From Phycisphaera sp. (GTDB lineage Bacteria; Planctomycetota; Phycisphaerae; Phycisphaerales; SM1A02), in the NCBI GenBank assembly GCA_016124975.1, contig WGMP01000028.1, forward strand, positions 52,046 through 116,045: a stretch of DNA of 64,000 nt, in the 5' to 3' direction. The notes beneath the pieces are model-generated. The model saw only the letters and a program-made list of their open reading frames with translations, did not search any database and was not told where the DNA came from. Position numbers and translations under genes: made by a program. Below, in pieces: positions 1 to 10,383 of the stretch (positions are counted from its first letter, which is position 1; each line of letters opens with the position of its first letter).

Positions 1-383
1 CCGCGCGAGGGAGCGTTCGCCATGGCGTCCATCTTGGCGTCGCGCTCGCGGTTGTCGCGCACGGCGCGGCGGCCGTCGATCTCGGAGTTCCACTGGTCGC
101 CGTACTGGTTCTCGTAGCGGCGAAGGCGCTCGAACTCGGTCGCTCCCCCGCCCTGCGGCGCCTCCTCGCGATGCTCGTCGCGCGCGCGGCGGTCGGGGTC
201 GTCGGAGGAACCAGGGGCGATCAGCTCGAGCGCGACATTGCGTTCGACCTCCTGCTCGAGCCGCTCGGCGAGCTCCATCGAGTTGAGCTGGAGGATCTCC
301 GCGGACTGGATCAGCTTCGGAGACAGACCCATGGTCTGGCCGAGCTTCATGCCCTGCGAGGTTTCGAAACGCATCCCTGCCAT
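1..383 (-). CDS. rpoN: RNA polymerase sigma-54 factor, N-terminal part (cut by window edge)
   Basis: Only the first 127 codons are inside the window; the gene continues past base 1. The N-terminus matches sigma-54 region I, which contacts AAA+ activators: it has a glutamine- and leucine-rich helix (MKLGQTMGLSPKLIQSAEIL, then LQLNSMELAERLEQEVERN). An acidic, charged linker typical of region II follows. Start ATG at 383 is chosen because GGAGG lies 11 nt upstream; ATGs at 410 and 374 are in frame as alternatives. It directs core polymerase to -24/-12 promoters and would serve the NtrC-type activator and flagellar genes of this window. It lies downstream of recR on the same strand. Confidence 0.9.
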   Translation of the reverse strand, partial: MAGMRFETSQGMKLGQTMGLSPKLIQSAEILQLNSMELAERLEQEVERNVALELIAPGSSDDPDRRARDEHREEAPQGGGATEFERLRRYENQYGDQWNSEIDGRRAVRDNRERDAKMDAMANAPSR

Positions 384-637
384 CGTCTGCGGATCCTCCG
401 CGGCCGCCATCGGGCCGAACGGGCTTCCAGCCCGGTGCCGATCGTATCGGCGGGAACTCCACGAGAAGACGGAACACAGCGACCAATTTTCGTCTTTCCC
501 GCGGATTGGGCCGATCGACGCCGCAGCGCGCGCCCAGAGCCGCCCGGAAACGAACGCCCGCAGCGCAACGCACACGCGACCCAGCGCCAAGGGGAAGCGG
601 CCGCATGAGCGCCGAAGGTCGCCGCCTTAGCACAAGC

Positions 638-669
638 ACCAGAGGTCGCCGCCGCAGCGGCGACCGCTA
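638..669 (-). repeat. Palindromic repeat at the 3' end of recR
   Basis: A perfect 9-bp stem (644-652 with 657-665) encloses a CGCA loop. Read on the minus strand, the element begins with the recR stop codon TAG and folds at once into the hairpin, so it may act as a terminator, though no T-run follows. The same 22-bp sequence, including the stop codon, ends the decarboxylase gene at 37429. The rest of the gap between recR and rpoN (384-637) shows no gene; it must hold the rpoN leader. Confidence 0.6.
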
Positions 670-1293
670 CAACCTCGTCCTTCCCTTCAGCGCATCCCCG
701 ATCACCGCGGGATTCGCAAACTCAAGCTGCGACCCGCTCGGAAGCCCGCGCGCAAGGCGCGTCGAACGGACGCCGCGTTCGCCCGCCTCGCGTGCGATCC
801 AGAGCGCCGTCGTGTCGCCCTCGAGGTCTGGGTTGAGGCCGAGGATGATCTCCGACACGCGTTCGCCGCGGGCGTTGCGCGCTGGGTCGTCGAGGCGCGC
901 GAGCAGCGCATCGAGCGTGATCGCATCGGGGCCGACGCCGCCGAGCGGATCGAGCCGGCCGAGAAGCACGTGGTAGACCCCGCGATAGAGGCCCGTCTTC
1001 TCCATGACGAGGAGATCCTTCGGCTGCTCGACGACGAGGACGGTCGTCGCGTCGCGCCGCGCGTCGGCGCAAATCGGGCACGGATCGCTGTCAGCGAGGC
1101 TCCAGCAGACGGAGCAGTGCTTGACCTTCTTCTTGACATCCTCGACCGCGCGCGCGAGTTCCAACGCCTCGGCCGGCGACTGCCGAAGGACATGGAACGC
1201 GAGCCTCTCGGCGCTGCGGCGGCCGATCCCCGGCATCGCCGCGAATGCCTCGATCAGCCGGCGGACGGACTCTGGGTAGGCTGCGTTCGACAT
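667..1293 (-). CDS. recR: Recombination mediator protein RecR
   Basis: 208 residues, normal length for RecR. An N-terminal helix-hairpin-helix region (residues 8-35, PGIGRRSAERLAFH) is followed by a four-cysteine zinc site (C60, C63, C72, C75) and a TOPRIM domain (VLVVEQPKDLLVMEKTG, about residues 85-175). With RecO and RecF it loads RecA on SSB-coated gaps. It lies 6 bp downstream of ebfC in a dnaX-ebfC-recR operon, the usual bacterial order. Its stop codon is part of a palindromic repeat. Confidence 0.96.
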   Translation of the reverse strand: MSNAAYPESVRRLIEAFAAMPGIGRRSAERLAFHVLRQSPAEALELARAVEDVKKKVKHCSVCWSLADSDPCPICADARRDATTVLVVEQPKDLLVMEKTGLYRGVYHVLLGRLDPLGGVGPDAITLDALLARLDDPARNARGERVSEIILGLNPDLEGDTTALWIAREAGERGVRSTRLARGLPSGSQLEFANPAVIGDALKGRTRL

Positions 1294-1299
1294 CGTGCC

Positions 1300-1671
1300 T
1301 CAGGCGAGCCGCTCGAGGAGTTGCGGCGGGAGATCGAGACCGCTCTCGCGCGCGGCGCGGCCGATCTCCTCGGCCATGCGGGCGCGGGCGCGCGCAAGTG
1401 CATCGTTCACGGCTTCCGCGATGAGTCTGTTGGCATAGCTCTGGTCGGCCTGCGATCCCGCGGCGATTCCGCGGAAGACCGATGGATCGAGCGTGACCGA
1501 GGCGACGCGCAGGTCGCAGTGGACGACCGCGCGCACGGCACCTCCGCCCGCGGAACCCTCGACCGTGGTCTCCGCGAGGCGCGCGCGCACCTCCTCCATC
1601 GTCGCCTGCAGGCGCGGGAGGTCCTTGAGAAGCCCCGCCATCTGCGTCGCGGCCTTCAGTTTGTCAAACAC
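1300..1671 (-). CDS. ebfC: YbaB/EbfC family nucleoid-associated protein
   Basis: 123 residues. An N-terminal coiled coil (MFDKLKAATQMAGLLKDLPR to about residue 40) precedes the small beta domain with the family pattern of a glycine stretch, a basic strand and DPSVF. EbfC/YbaB dimers bind DNA like tweezers and are nearly always encoded between dnaX and recR, as here. The acidic strand reads VHCDLRVASVTLDPS. An 18-bp tandem repeat separates it from dnaX. Confidence 0.92.
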   Translation of the reverse strand: MFDKLKAATQMAGLLKDLPRLQATMEEVRARLAETTVEGSAGGGAVRAVVHCDLRVASVTLDPSVFRGIAAGSQADQSYANRLIAEAVNDALARARARMAEEIGRAARESGLDLPPQLLERLA

Positions 1672-1691
1672 TCGGGTTCTCCTGTTCGGGG

Positions 1692-1781
1692 GTGAAGCAC
1701 GATGCGGGCGTGAAGCACGATGCGGGCGTGAAGCACGATGCGGGCGTGAAGCACAACGCGGGCGTGAAGCACAGTTCGGGC
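1692..1781. repeat. 18-bp tandem repeat, five copies, between dnaX and ebfC
   Basis: Five head-to-tail copies of an 18-bp unit (gtgaagcacgatgcgggc) start at 1692, 1710, 1728, 1746 and 1764. The first three are identical; the last two differ by a few bases. The array fills most of the dnaX-ebfC spacer, so it would be transcribed in the operon message. No role can be read from the sequence. Confidence 0.85.
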
Positions 1782-1812
1782 GTCATCCACTGCGAAGCCG
1801 CCAAGCCCGATG

Positions 1813-3708
<1,896 letters not shown>

Positions 3709-3765
3709 CGACCTTTCTCGTCACCCGCCCGTCGGGCATCGGTGCAACATGCGTGTCGTCAGAGA

Positions 3766-3889
3766 GGAGCCATCGAGGACGGCCAGGCGACCGTCGGCTC
3801 GGACCGGGACGCTTATGGCTGCTGCGGTCAAGCCCTGACCAGGTTCGCGACCAGCCCGCCCGCCGGGCCCGGCCGTCCTCGATGGCTCC
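3766..3889 (-). ncRNA. ffs: Signal recognition particle RNA (4.5S type)
   Basis: A 19-bp perfect terminal stem (3766-3784 with 3871-3889) closes a molecule of about 124 nt. Near the apex the minus strand reads GGTCAGGGC then TGAC-type loop then GCAGCAGCC, matching the conserved domain IV of bacterial SRP RNA (GGUCAGG on one side, AGCAGCC on the other). The length between these marks equals that of E. coli 4.5S RNA. The tetraloop appears to be UGAC (URRC class) instead of GGAA. The RNA binds Ffh to target membrane proteins. It sits 57 bp upstream of dnaX, as in Bacillus. Confidence 0.88.
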
Positions 3890-3927
3890 AGAGGGGCGAT
3901 GGTAGCCGAGATCGGCGCGCGGTGGCG

Positions 3928-3958
3928 TTCGGTGATGGTTGGTTCAGCCCACTAGAAT
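3928..3958 (+). promoter_or_regulatory. Possible sigma-70-type promoter of the PIN/TRAM gene
   Basis: TAGAAT at 3953-3958 resembles a -10 box and TTCGGT at 3928-3933 a weak -35 box, with a 19-bp spacer. The ATG at 3989 follows 30 bp later. Similar TAGACT/TAGATT boxes precede other plus-strand genes in this window. Sequence similarity only. Confidence 0.3.
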
Positions 3959-3988
3959 CCAACCTTCGATTCCCCCACCGAGGTGCCC

Positions 3989-5227
3989 ATGGCCGAGCGA
4001 GAGACCACCCAGACCACCGACTCGGCCGAGACGGCTCCGCTGCCGCTCACCGCGCGGCAGCGGAGCACGCGGCTCATCCAGCTCTCGGCGCGCCTCATGT
4101 TCATGGCGCTCGTCCTCGCGACGCCCGCGCTCGTGGTCGGCAGCACCAAGGAGACCTTCCCGCCGAGCCTCATCATCGGGCTCACGCTCGCGTCGGGTTC
4201 GCTCGGCCTCATCGTCGTCGTGATCGACTCGATGACGCCGAACAAGCAGCTTGCCTCGATCTTCGGCATCTACCTCGGCATCTGCCTCGGCCTGATCGGC
4301 GCCTACGCGGTCGGCACGCTCCTCGACACCATCGTCGCGGCGTGGAGCCTGCAGGACACTCTCGGCGCGATCTACCTCAACCTCATCAAGGTCTCGATCG
4401 GCCTCATCCTCTGCTACATCGCCGTCTCGGTGGTGATGACGACGAAGGACGACTTCAGGCTCGTCATCCCCTATGTCGAGTTCTCGAAGCAGAATCGCGG
4501 CGTGCGGCCGATGCTCCTCGACACGAGCGCGATCATCGACGGCCGCATCCTCGAGCTCTCGCAGACGGGCGCGCTCGATGCCCCGTTCGTGGTCCTCCAG
4601 GCGGTGGTCGACGAGCTGCAGCGCCTCTCCGACAGCCCAGACAAGAGCAAGCGCGCGCGCGGCCGCCGCGGGCTTGACATGGTGGCGCGGCTCCAGGCGG
4701 CGCCGCGCATCGATCTCTCGATCGAGGACTCGTCGTTCGAAGGGACGAACGTCGACCGCGGCCTCGTCGAGGTGGCGAAGCGCAACGGCTACCGCGTGGT
4801 GACCACGGACGCAGCGCTCACCAAGGTGGCCGAGATCGCGGGCGTGCCGGCGGTCAACATCAACAGCCTCGCGGGGATCCTGCGCACGCAGTCGATTCCG
4901 GGCGATCGCCTTGAGATCGACCTCACGAAGGCGGGCGAGAGCCCCACGCAGGGCGTTGGATATCTCCCGGACGGCACGATGGTCGTCGTCGAGGGCGGCG
5001 CGGCGTGGATCGGCCGCAGCGTGCACGCGATCGTGACCAACACGCTCACCACGAACGCAGGGCGCCTCATCTTCGCGCGCTTCGAGCCAGGCGACCCGCC
5101 GCCGCCTGGGACGCCCGAGAGCATGGCCGCGCGCGCGACCTCGCAGCCGAAGCACCGTGGCGACGCGCCATTGCGCGACGACGACGGCGGCGACGCGCGC
5201 AGCCGCGGACGCAACCCGCGGCGCTGA
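3989..5227 (+). CDS. Membrane-anchored PIN/TRAM domain protein
   Basis: 412 residues. About four hydrophobic segments fill residues 30-150, followed by a PIN domain starting at LLDTSAIIDGR (about 176) with later conserved acidic residues (NVDRG, VTTDAAL), then a TRAM-like beta domain (VEGGAAWIGRSVHAIVTN, about 325-360) and a disordered basic tail. This is the YacL-like architecture: N-terminal membrane anchor, PilT N-terminus nuclease fold and RNA-binding TRAM. A cytoplasmic, membrane-tethered RNase is likely, but the substrate is unknown. A GTG at 3983 is an alternative start. Confidence 0.88.
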   Translation: MAERETTQTTDSAETAPLPLTARQRSTRLIQLSARLMFMALVLATPALVVGSTKETFPPSLIIGLTLASGSLGLIVVVIDSMTPNKQLASIFGIYLGICLGLIGAYAVGTLLDTIVAAWSLQDTLGAIYLNLIKVSIGLILCYIAVSVVMTTKDDFRLVIPYVEFSKQNRGVRPMLLDTSAIIDGRILELSQTGALDAPFVVLQAVVDELQRLSDSPDKSKRARGRRGLDMVARLQAAPRIDLSIEDSSFEGTNVDRGLVEVAKRNGYRVVTTDAALTKVAEIAGVPAVNINSLAGILRTQSIPGDRLEIDLTKAGESPTQGVGYLPDGTMVVVEGGAAWIGRSVHAIVTNTLTTNAGRLIFARFEPGDPPPPGTPESMAARATSQPKHRGDAPLRDDDGGDARSRGRNPRR

Positions 5228-5294
5228 TTGCGTGGGCTTTCCTCGAGTGGACTTGCCTCGGGGGGGCTTGCATCGCGCAGAGTCACCAAAGTGA

Positions 5295-5328
5295 AGCCCC
5301 GCGCACCGACTGACCGGCGCGCGGGGCT
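5295..5328. terminator. Bidirectional hairpin between converging genes
   Basis: A perfect 10-bp GC stem (5295-5304 with 5319-5328) with a 14-nt loop lies between the ends of the PIN/TRAM gene and flgE. Position and strength suggest a shared terminator; there is no T-run on either strand. Confidence 0.6.
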
Positions 5329-5364
5329 GAGGAAGTTGCTGAGGACGCTTGCGCGCGAAGCGGC

Positions 5365-7125
5365 TTACCGACCGAGCGCGAGGAGCTGGGTGATCAGCTC
5401 GTCGGTCGTCGTGATGACGCGGCTCGCGGCCGAGTAGCCCGTGCTCGCGAGGATCATGTTGATGAACTCCTGCGAGAGGTCGACGTTCGACTGCTCGAGC
5501 GCGCTGCCGACGAGTCGGCCCGTGCCGAACTCGCGCGGACGCGTGACGAACGCGGTGCCCGAGTTCGGGCCGCTGCCGAACAGGTTGTCGCCAAGGTCGA
5601 CGAGGCCTTCGGGGTTCGTGAACTTGGCGATCGCGATCTGGCCGATCGTGCGCGTGAGGCCGTTCGTGAACGAGCCAGAGATACGGCCGTCCTCGCCGAT
5701 CGAGAAGTTCGACAGCGTGCCGATCGGGGAGCCGTCCTGGAAGACCGCCGCGAGCGAGGAGCCCTGGTCGGCAAGGCTCGAGACGCCGTAGGTCTCCGAG
5801 TCGAGGTCAAGCGTGAGCTGCATCGGCGACACCGCGCCGTTGTCGCGGATCAGCGTGAGCGTCTGGTTGCTCGCAGACTCGAAGCGGCCGGCGTTGTCGA
5901 AGGTGACTTCCGCGAGGCCGACGATGCGGTTCATCGCCGCGGTGTCGTCGCTCTCGGCGACCAGCTGCCATGTGGTGCCGCCCGAGATCGTGGTCGCCTG
6001 GAGGACGAAGGTGAGGTCGATGGTGACCGCCGTGCCGAGCGAGTCATAGACGATGAAGCTCGTGCGCACGCTCTCGCCGTCGGCGCTCGCGGTGCGGTTC
6101 AGCTGCAGCGGCTGCGAGAGGCCCGAGCCTGCGCCCGACACCGTGATGCTGACGGAGTCCGGGCCGAGCGCCTGCGCGGTGCCCTCGTTACCCGTGATGA
6201 CGAGCTGTCCGCTCGCGTTGATGGTGACGGAGCCCCCGAGGTTCGAGCTCGCGCCGACATTGGTGTTGTCGAGGCCGAGCACATCCTCCATGAAGTCCGC
6301 GAGGTCGCCGAGCGTGTTTCCGAAGCCCTGCGCGCCCGCGACGGCCGTGCCGTTGAAGGCGAAGGTGGTGGCCTCGATCGACTTGCCGCCCTTCTCGAAG
6401 TTGTTGAAGGTGATCATCTTCGGGTTCGCGGTCGAGTCGAACGCGAGGAGCGAGCCGCCGAGGCCGTCGGACATGTAGATGTCGGTGGTGGTGATGTCGG
6501 TCGCCGCGGTCACGGGAATGGTGAGCGCTGCGTCGGTGAACCACGCGCGGCCCTCGAGGACGGTGCCGGTCGTGGCGATGGCGCCGCCCGCGTTCAGGTT
6601 GCCGTTGAAGTTGACCGACCGCGTCGCCTCGGCGACGGTCAGCGTGCCGATCGGAATCGAGATCGGCGCGAGGTTGCCGTCCTCGATGTTGAACTGCTCG
6701 TTCACGGCGTAGCCGAGGACGCGCGCGCCCGTCTGGGTCACGAGGTCGTTCTGCGGATTACGCAGGAAGTTGCCCGCGCGGGTGTAGTTCTGCGCGCCCG
6801 CCGAGTCGACGATGAAGAATCCGTCGCCTTCGATCGCCACGTCGGTGGCGACGCCTGTTCCGCCGATCGGGCCGTTGTTGAAGTTGCGCTGCGTGCTCGC
6901 GACCGTGACGCCGAGGCCGATCTGCGAGGGGTTCGAGCCGCCCGTGGTCGCGCCGGGCGACGAACCGAGCGAGAACGACCGGCTGAAGCTCGGGGAGAAG
7001 GCCATGCGCGTCGACTTGAACGCGGTGGTGTTCACGTTCGAGATGTTGTTACCGATCACATCGAGGCGACGCGAGTTCGCGACGAGTCCCGAAAGGCCGG
7101 TGAAGAGTGAGGTCGTTGATGCCAT
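5365..7125 (-). CDS. flgE: Flagellar hook protein FlgE
   Basis: 586 residues. The N-terminus carries the rod/hook motif (LFTGLSGLVANSRRLDVIGN, then NISNVNTTAFKS) and the C-terminus the matching helix (ALEQSNVDLSQEFINMILA, then TGYSAASRVI). The phrase GDGFFIVD near residue 103 is typical of hook and rod proteins. The long central part, rich in Thr, Gly and Asn, would form the exposed hook domains. Start ATG at 7125 has GGAGG close upstream. It is the last gene of the flagellar run, behind the hook-cap gene flgD. Confidence 0.96.
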   Translation of the reverse strand: MASTTSLFTGLSGLVANSRRLDVIGNNISNVNTTAFKSTRMAFSPSFSRSFSLGSSPGATTGGSNPSQIGLGVTVASTQRNFNNGPIGGTGVATDVAIEGDGFFIVDSAGAQNYTRAGNFLRNPQNDLVTQTGARVLGYAVNEQFNIEDGNLAPISIPIGTLTVAEATRSVNFNGNLNAGGAIATTGTVLEGRAWFTDAALTIPVTAATDITTTDIYMSDGLGGSLLAFDSTANPKMITFNNFEKGGKSIEATTFAFNGTAVAGAQGFGNTLGDLADFMEDVLGLDNTNVGASSNLGGSVTINASGQLVITGNEGTAQALGPDSVSITVSGAGSGLSQPLQLNRTASADGESVRTSFIVYDSLGTAVTIDLTFVLQATTISGGTTWQLVAESDDTAAMNRIVGLAEVTFDNAGRFESASNQTLTLIRDNGAVSPMQLTLDLDSETYGVSSLADQGSSLAAVFQDGSPIGTLSNFSIGEDGRISGSFTNGLTRTIGQIAIAKFTNPEGLVDLGDNLFGSGPNSGTAFVTRPREFGTGRLVGSALEQSNVDLSQEFINMILASTGYSAASRVITTTDELITQLLALGR

Positions 7126-7152
7126 GCTGGAATCCTCCGCGTGGGGTGGCCG

Positions 7153-7686
7153 TCATGCGCTCGCGCGCCGCGGCTCCTGGTGCACAAGTCCGTCGTTTCC
7201 GAATTCGTTTCCGATTTCCCGAGGGGCCGAGGCGAGGGCCTCGATCTGCTCCGCGACTCCGCGCGGAGGAAGCGAGCGCGGCCCGAGGGCGCGCGCCGCA
7301 TAGGCGGCCGTCTCGCCGCGAATCACGATCGCCGCGTCGACTTCCTCGAAGACGAAGTCGTCGCGCGTCTCAAGTCTTTCGAGGCGGCGCTCGGCCACCT
7401 CGGCGATGAAGGTGCGGCCTTCCGCGACGAGCACGGCGCGGCGTGCGCCGCGGCCCTGCGCGAGGTCGAGCGCGCGTCCGACCTGCGCGAGCGTCGCGGG
7501 CTCGAGCACGGCGCCGTCGGCGAGGACGGGTTCGCGCGCGCTGTCGACGCCGCCCGAACCCGCGAGCGAGAGAAGCTCGAGGAAGCCCGCGTCCGCCGTG
7601 CTCGGCCTCGGCGTGGCGGAGATTCCGCCCGTGGGCCGCACGGCGGGCTCGAGTCGTCGGAGAAGCTGTCTCGGGTCGATGGTCAT
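7153..7686 (-). CDS. Small flagellar operon protein (TIGR02530-like)
   Basis: 177 residues. The central segment (about 60-125) has the pattern of the short flagellar proteins found between flgD and flgE in Firmicutes and others: a helix with RALDLAQGRGARRAVLV, then a strand AEGRTFIAEVAE, and a later IVIRGETAAY-like end. No signal peptide or membrane segment. The position directly between flgD and flgE supports the assignment. Exact function is not known; a role in hook assembly is inferred from context. Confidence 0.6.
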   Translation of the reverse strand: MTIDPRQLLRRLEPAVRPTGGISATPRPSTADAGFLELLSLAGSGGVDSAREPVLADGAVLEPATLAQVGRALDLAQGRGARRAVLVAEGRTFIAEVAERRLERLETRDDFVFEEVDAAIVIRGETAAYAARALGPRSLPPRGVAEQIEALASAPREIGNEFGNDGLVHQEPRRASA

Positions 7687-7734
7687 CGCGTCCTAGGTGG
7701 TGTCGTCGTCTCTCGCGGAGCTCTCACGCGGCCG

Positions 7735-8157
7735 TCACGGCTGCAGCGGCTCCGCGTCGATGTACTCCACGCTCTCCATGGGCACGACCCAGTTGTTGTG
7801 GAGGAGGAGCGAGATCTCGTCGCCTGCGCGCGTCACGCTCTTCACCTGGCCGGCCACGCGCTCGTTGTCGGCGGTGAGGCCGCTGATGCGCTTGCCGATC
7901 AGGTTTCCCGCGCTCGCGAGCTGGTTCTGGAACACGATCGACTCGAGCTGCTTGCCCATCGAGATGTCGCTCTCGATCGAGCGGATCGAGTTCAGCTGCT
8001 CGAGGAGCGCGCTCGAGTCGTTCGGCTGGAAGGGATCCTGCTGCTGGAGCTCGGTGAAGATGATCTTCATGAACTCCTCGCTCGACATCTCGTTGAAGCG
8101 GTTCTTGATCGGCTGCGGCGCAAGCGGCGCGGCGGGTGTCGAGTTGAGTGCGCTCAT
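7735..8157 (-). CDS. flgD: Flagellar hook capping protein FlgD
   Basis: 140 residues, a short FlgD. The conserved N-terminal segment is clear: EFMKIIFTELQQQDPFQPND followed by SSALLEQLNSIRSIES and a VFQNQLASAGNLIGK stretch. It ends in a small beta domain (VAGQVKSVTRAGDEISLLL) and lacks the larger FlgD C-terminal domains. FlgD caps the growing hook and is lost when hook growth stops. It lies between fliK and the small flagellar operon gene. Confidence 0.93.
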   Translation of the reverse strand: MSALNSTPAAPLAPQPIKNRFNEMSSEEFMKIIFTELQQQDPFQPNDSSALLEQLNSIRSIESDISMGKQLESIVFQNQLASAGNLIGKRISGLTADNERVAGQVKSVTRAGDEISLLLHNNWVVPMESVEYIDAEPLQP

Positions 8158-8208
8158 GGGAGTCTCCGAGAAGTCACGCGTCGCGTGTGACCGCGTTCAT
8201 CAAGCCGT

Positions 8209-10383
8209 TCATGCCGATCGCCGCGCCGCGGGCGTCATCGACGCGGAGTCAAGGGCGGAGGCGAATCCACCCTGCCGCCTGTCCGCGCGGCCGGTGAGCT
8301 CGTGCTGGATGCTGGGCTCACGGTCGCGGCGGCCCCTGCTCTCGCCGCCCGCCGCATCCTGACGACGCTCACCGCCGCGGTCGCGCGCATCGGCGTTGCC
8401 GCCCTGGTCCTGGCGCTGGTCGCTCGGCGACTGCGTGGCCGCATCGGCGGCGCGGGCACCGTGGATCGTGATCCGCTCGACGGAGAGGCCTTGGGATTCG
8501 AGTCGTTCGCGAAGCATGCCAAGGTTCGCCTCAAGCAATGCCCGTGCCTCGGCCGTGGCGGCCGTGAAGTCGGCAACAACTGCGCCCTGCGAAACCTGAA
8601 GCTCGATGCGGAGCTGGCCGAGCGCGGGCGGCTCGAGCCGCATGGTGATCGCGCCGCCACGCTGGTTCGCGAGGATGCCGAGGCCCTTCGCGGCGAGCTG
8701 CGCCGCGGGAGTGGCGCCGTCGGCGGGCTGTCGCGCAAGATCCGCGGCGAGACCGCCTGCGCCGAGCGTTCCCGCAAGCGACGCGGCGCCCGAGGCGAGG
8801 GGCGATTGGGACGCGACGGGAGAAGCTCCGATCGACGCGGCTGTCGAAGCAAACGAGGCCGCGTTGCCGGCGGAAGCCGCGCGGTCGGTGGCCACGGCGT
8901 CCGCCATGGCGCGGGCATCGGCGGCAAGGGCCGAGGCACGCGGATCGGGCGAGGCGCGATCGACCGCCAGACGCGCACCCGCGTCGGCGCCGTCGATCTC
9001 GACAAGACCTTGTCCGAGCGCCTGCGCCACGCGCTCGGCCGCGAGGTCCGCCTCCATGGCGGCGACGCGCGCGAGCGCAGGATCTGCGGCGCGCGACGCG
9101 GCATCTGACTGCATGGACGCGCGATCGGCACGCGCGGCAAGAACGGCGTCCTCGAGCGCACGGATCGCCGCATCGGCGCCGTCGATTCGATCGGCAGACG
9201 CGGCCCCTGTCGACGCGGCGCGGGCCGGGTCCGCCGAGCCCGCTGGCTGCTGCGCGGATTCCCGCGACTTTGAGGACAGGGTCGACGCAGAATTCGCGGC
9301 GACCGAGGATGCGGCCAGTGAACCTGTCGTGGCGGCGGGCACGGGGCGCGCATCGGAAGGGCCCGCGGGCGTGGTCGGCTGCGAGGGCGCGGAACCAGCG
9401 TCTTGCGGCGCGGGGATGGCGGCGTCGGATCGCGCGCTGGCGGACTTGAGGTTGTCGGAGTTGAGGTTGTGGGACTGGGGGTTGTGGGACTGGGAGTTGG
9501 CGAGTTGTGGACTGACGGACTGGATGCCGTTGGCAGCTGCGTCGAGGGACCGCGTGTCTGCGGACTCGGACTGCCCAGCCCTCGCCGACGCGGCCTGGAC
9601 CTGCGTGGACTGAGCGCCTTCGGCGCCGCTGTTGGCAACCACGGCGCCCGAGGCTCCGGCGCCGTATTCGTTCGAGATGGCCGCGGTCGACGCATCGCGC
9701 GCCGCGGACTGCGGGCCCGAACCGAGGTCGCGTGCGTCGAATTGCGTCGGCGCGCCGTCGCGCGAGGCCGCCTGCAGAGCCGCATCCGCCGCGGCGTCGC
9801 GAAGTTCGGACAAACCAAGCCCCGCGGCGTCAGCTTCGATCGAAGCGGGTGCGCCAGAACCCTGCGCGAGGCCGTTCCATGCGCGAGGCACCGCGGCGAC
9901 GATCTGATCGCTCGCATCGGCCGAGTCGCCGCGCCCGTCGTCGCGCCCGTCGTCGTCTTTGCCATCGCCAGTGCCACGGTCTTCCGCATCGTCGCGGCCC
10001 GCGGCTGCGTCGAAGGAGTCGTCCGATGCGTCGCGCGTCTCAGCCGACGAGCGGTCCGCGGCTTCGGCGCGCGCTTCCTGCGAGGCACCCACGCCGACGG
10101 GGTCGGCGCTTGCCTCGTCCTCGGGGCGACGGCTCGCCGAGTTCTCCTCGGCTCGGCTCCGATCGACCGCCCCCTCGCCCCGCGCGCTTCGGGCGAGGCG
10201 ATCCTTGCCGCGCGCCGCAGAAAGGTCCTGTCGAAGGATCTCCTTGAAGCTCGGTTCCGCGCCGCGCGAGTCGCGCCGCGCCGAGAGATCCGCACCCGCC
10301 CGAGCGCGGACTGGCTCAGCGGGCGCCTGGAGCTGGCGCCTGGCGGGCAGGTTCGGCGGGAGACTCGGCAGATTCGGCAGCAT
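8209..10383 (-). CDS. fliK: Flagellar hook-length control protein FliK
   Basis: 724 residues. The C-terminal domain (about 560-650) has the FliK hook-control signature, MRLEPPALGQLRIELQVSQG with EANLGMLRERLESQGLSVE. The N-terminal 500 residues are low-complexity, rich in Ala, Ser, Asp and Arg, as expected of the molecular-ruler part. A short Asn/Ser/Gln/His repeat sits mid-protein (near 9430-9500). Start ATG at 10383 is set by AGGAG six bases upstream. This start lies inside the preceding MotE-like gene, an overlap of 68 bp. Confidence 0.9.
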   Translation of the reverse strand: MLPNLPSLPPNLPARRQLQAPAEPVRARAGADLSARRDSRGAEPSFKEILRQDLSAARGKDRLARSARGEGAVDRSRAEENSASRRPEDEASADPVGVGASQEARAEAADRSSAETRDASDDSFDAAAGRDDAEDRGTGDGKDDDGRDDGRGDSADASDQIVAAVPRAWNGLAQGSGAPASIEADAAGLGLSELRDAAADAALQAASRDGAPTQFDARDLGSGPQSAARDASTAAISNEYGAGASGAVVANSGAEGAQSTQVQAASARAGQSESADTRSLDAAANGIQSVSPQLANSQSHNPQSHNLNSDNLKSASARSDAAIPAPQDAGSAPSQPTTPAGPSDARPVPAATTGSLAASSVAANSASTLSSKSRESAQQPAGSADPARAASTGAASADRIDGADAAIRALEDAVLAARADRASMQSDAASRAADPALARVAAMEADLAAERVAQALGQGLVEIDGADAGARLAVDRASPDPRASALAADARAMADAVATDRAASAGNAASFASTAASIGASPVASQSPLASGAASLAGTLGAGGLAADLARQPADGATPAAQLAAKGLGILANQRGGAITMRLEPPALGQLRIELQVSQGAVVADFTAATAEARALLEANLGMLRERLESQGLSVERITIHGARAADAATQSPSDQRQDQGGNADARDRGGERRQDAAGGESRGRRDREPSIQHELTGRADRRQGGFASALDSASMTPAARRSA

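Noticed and set aside
384..666. Small genes between rpoN and recR
   Set aside because: Frames present are Arg-rich shadows without ribosome sites or recognisable motifs.
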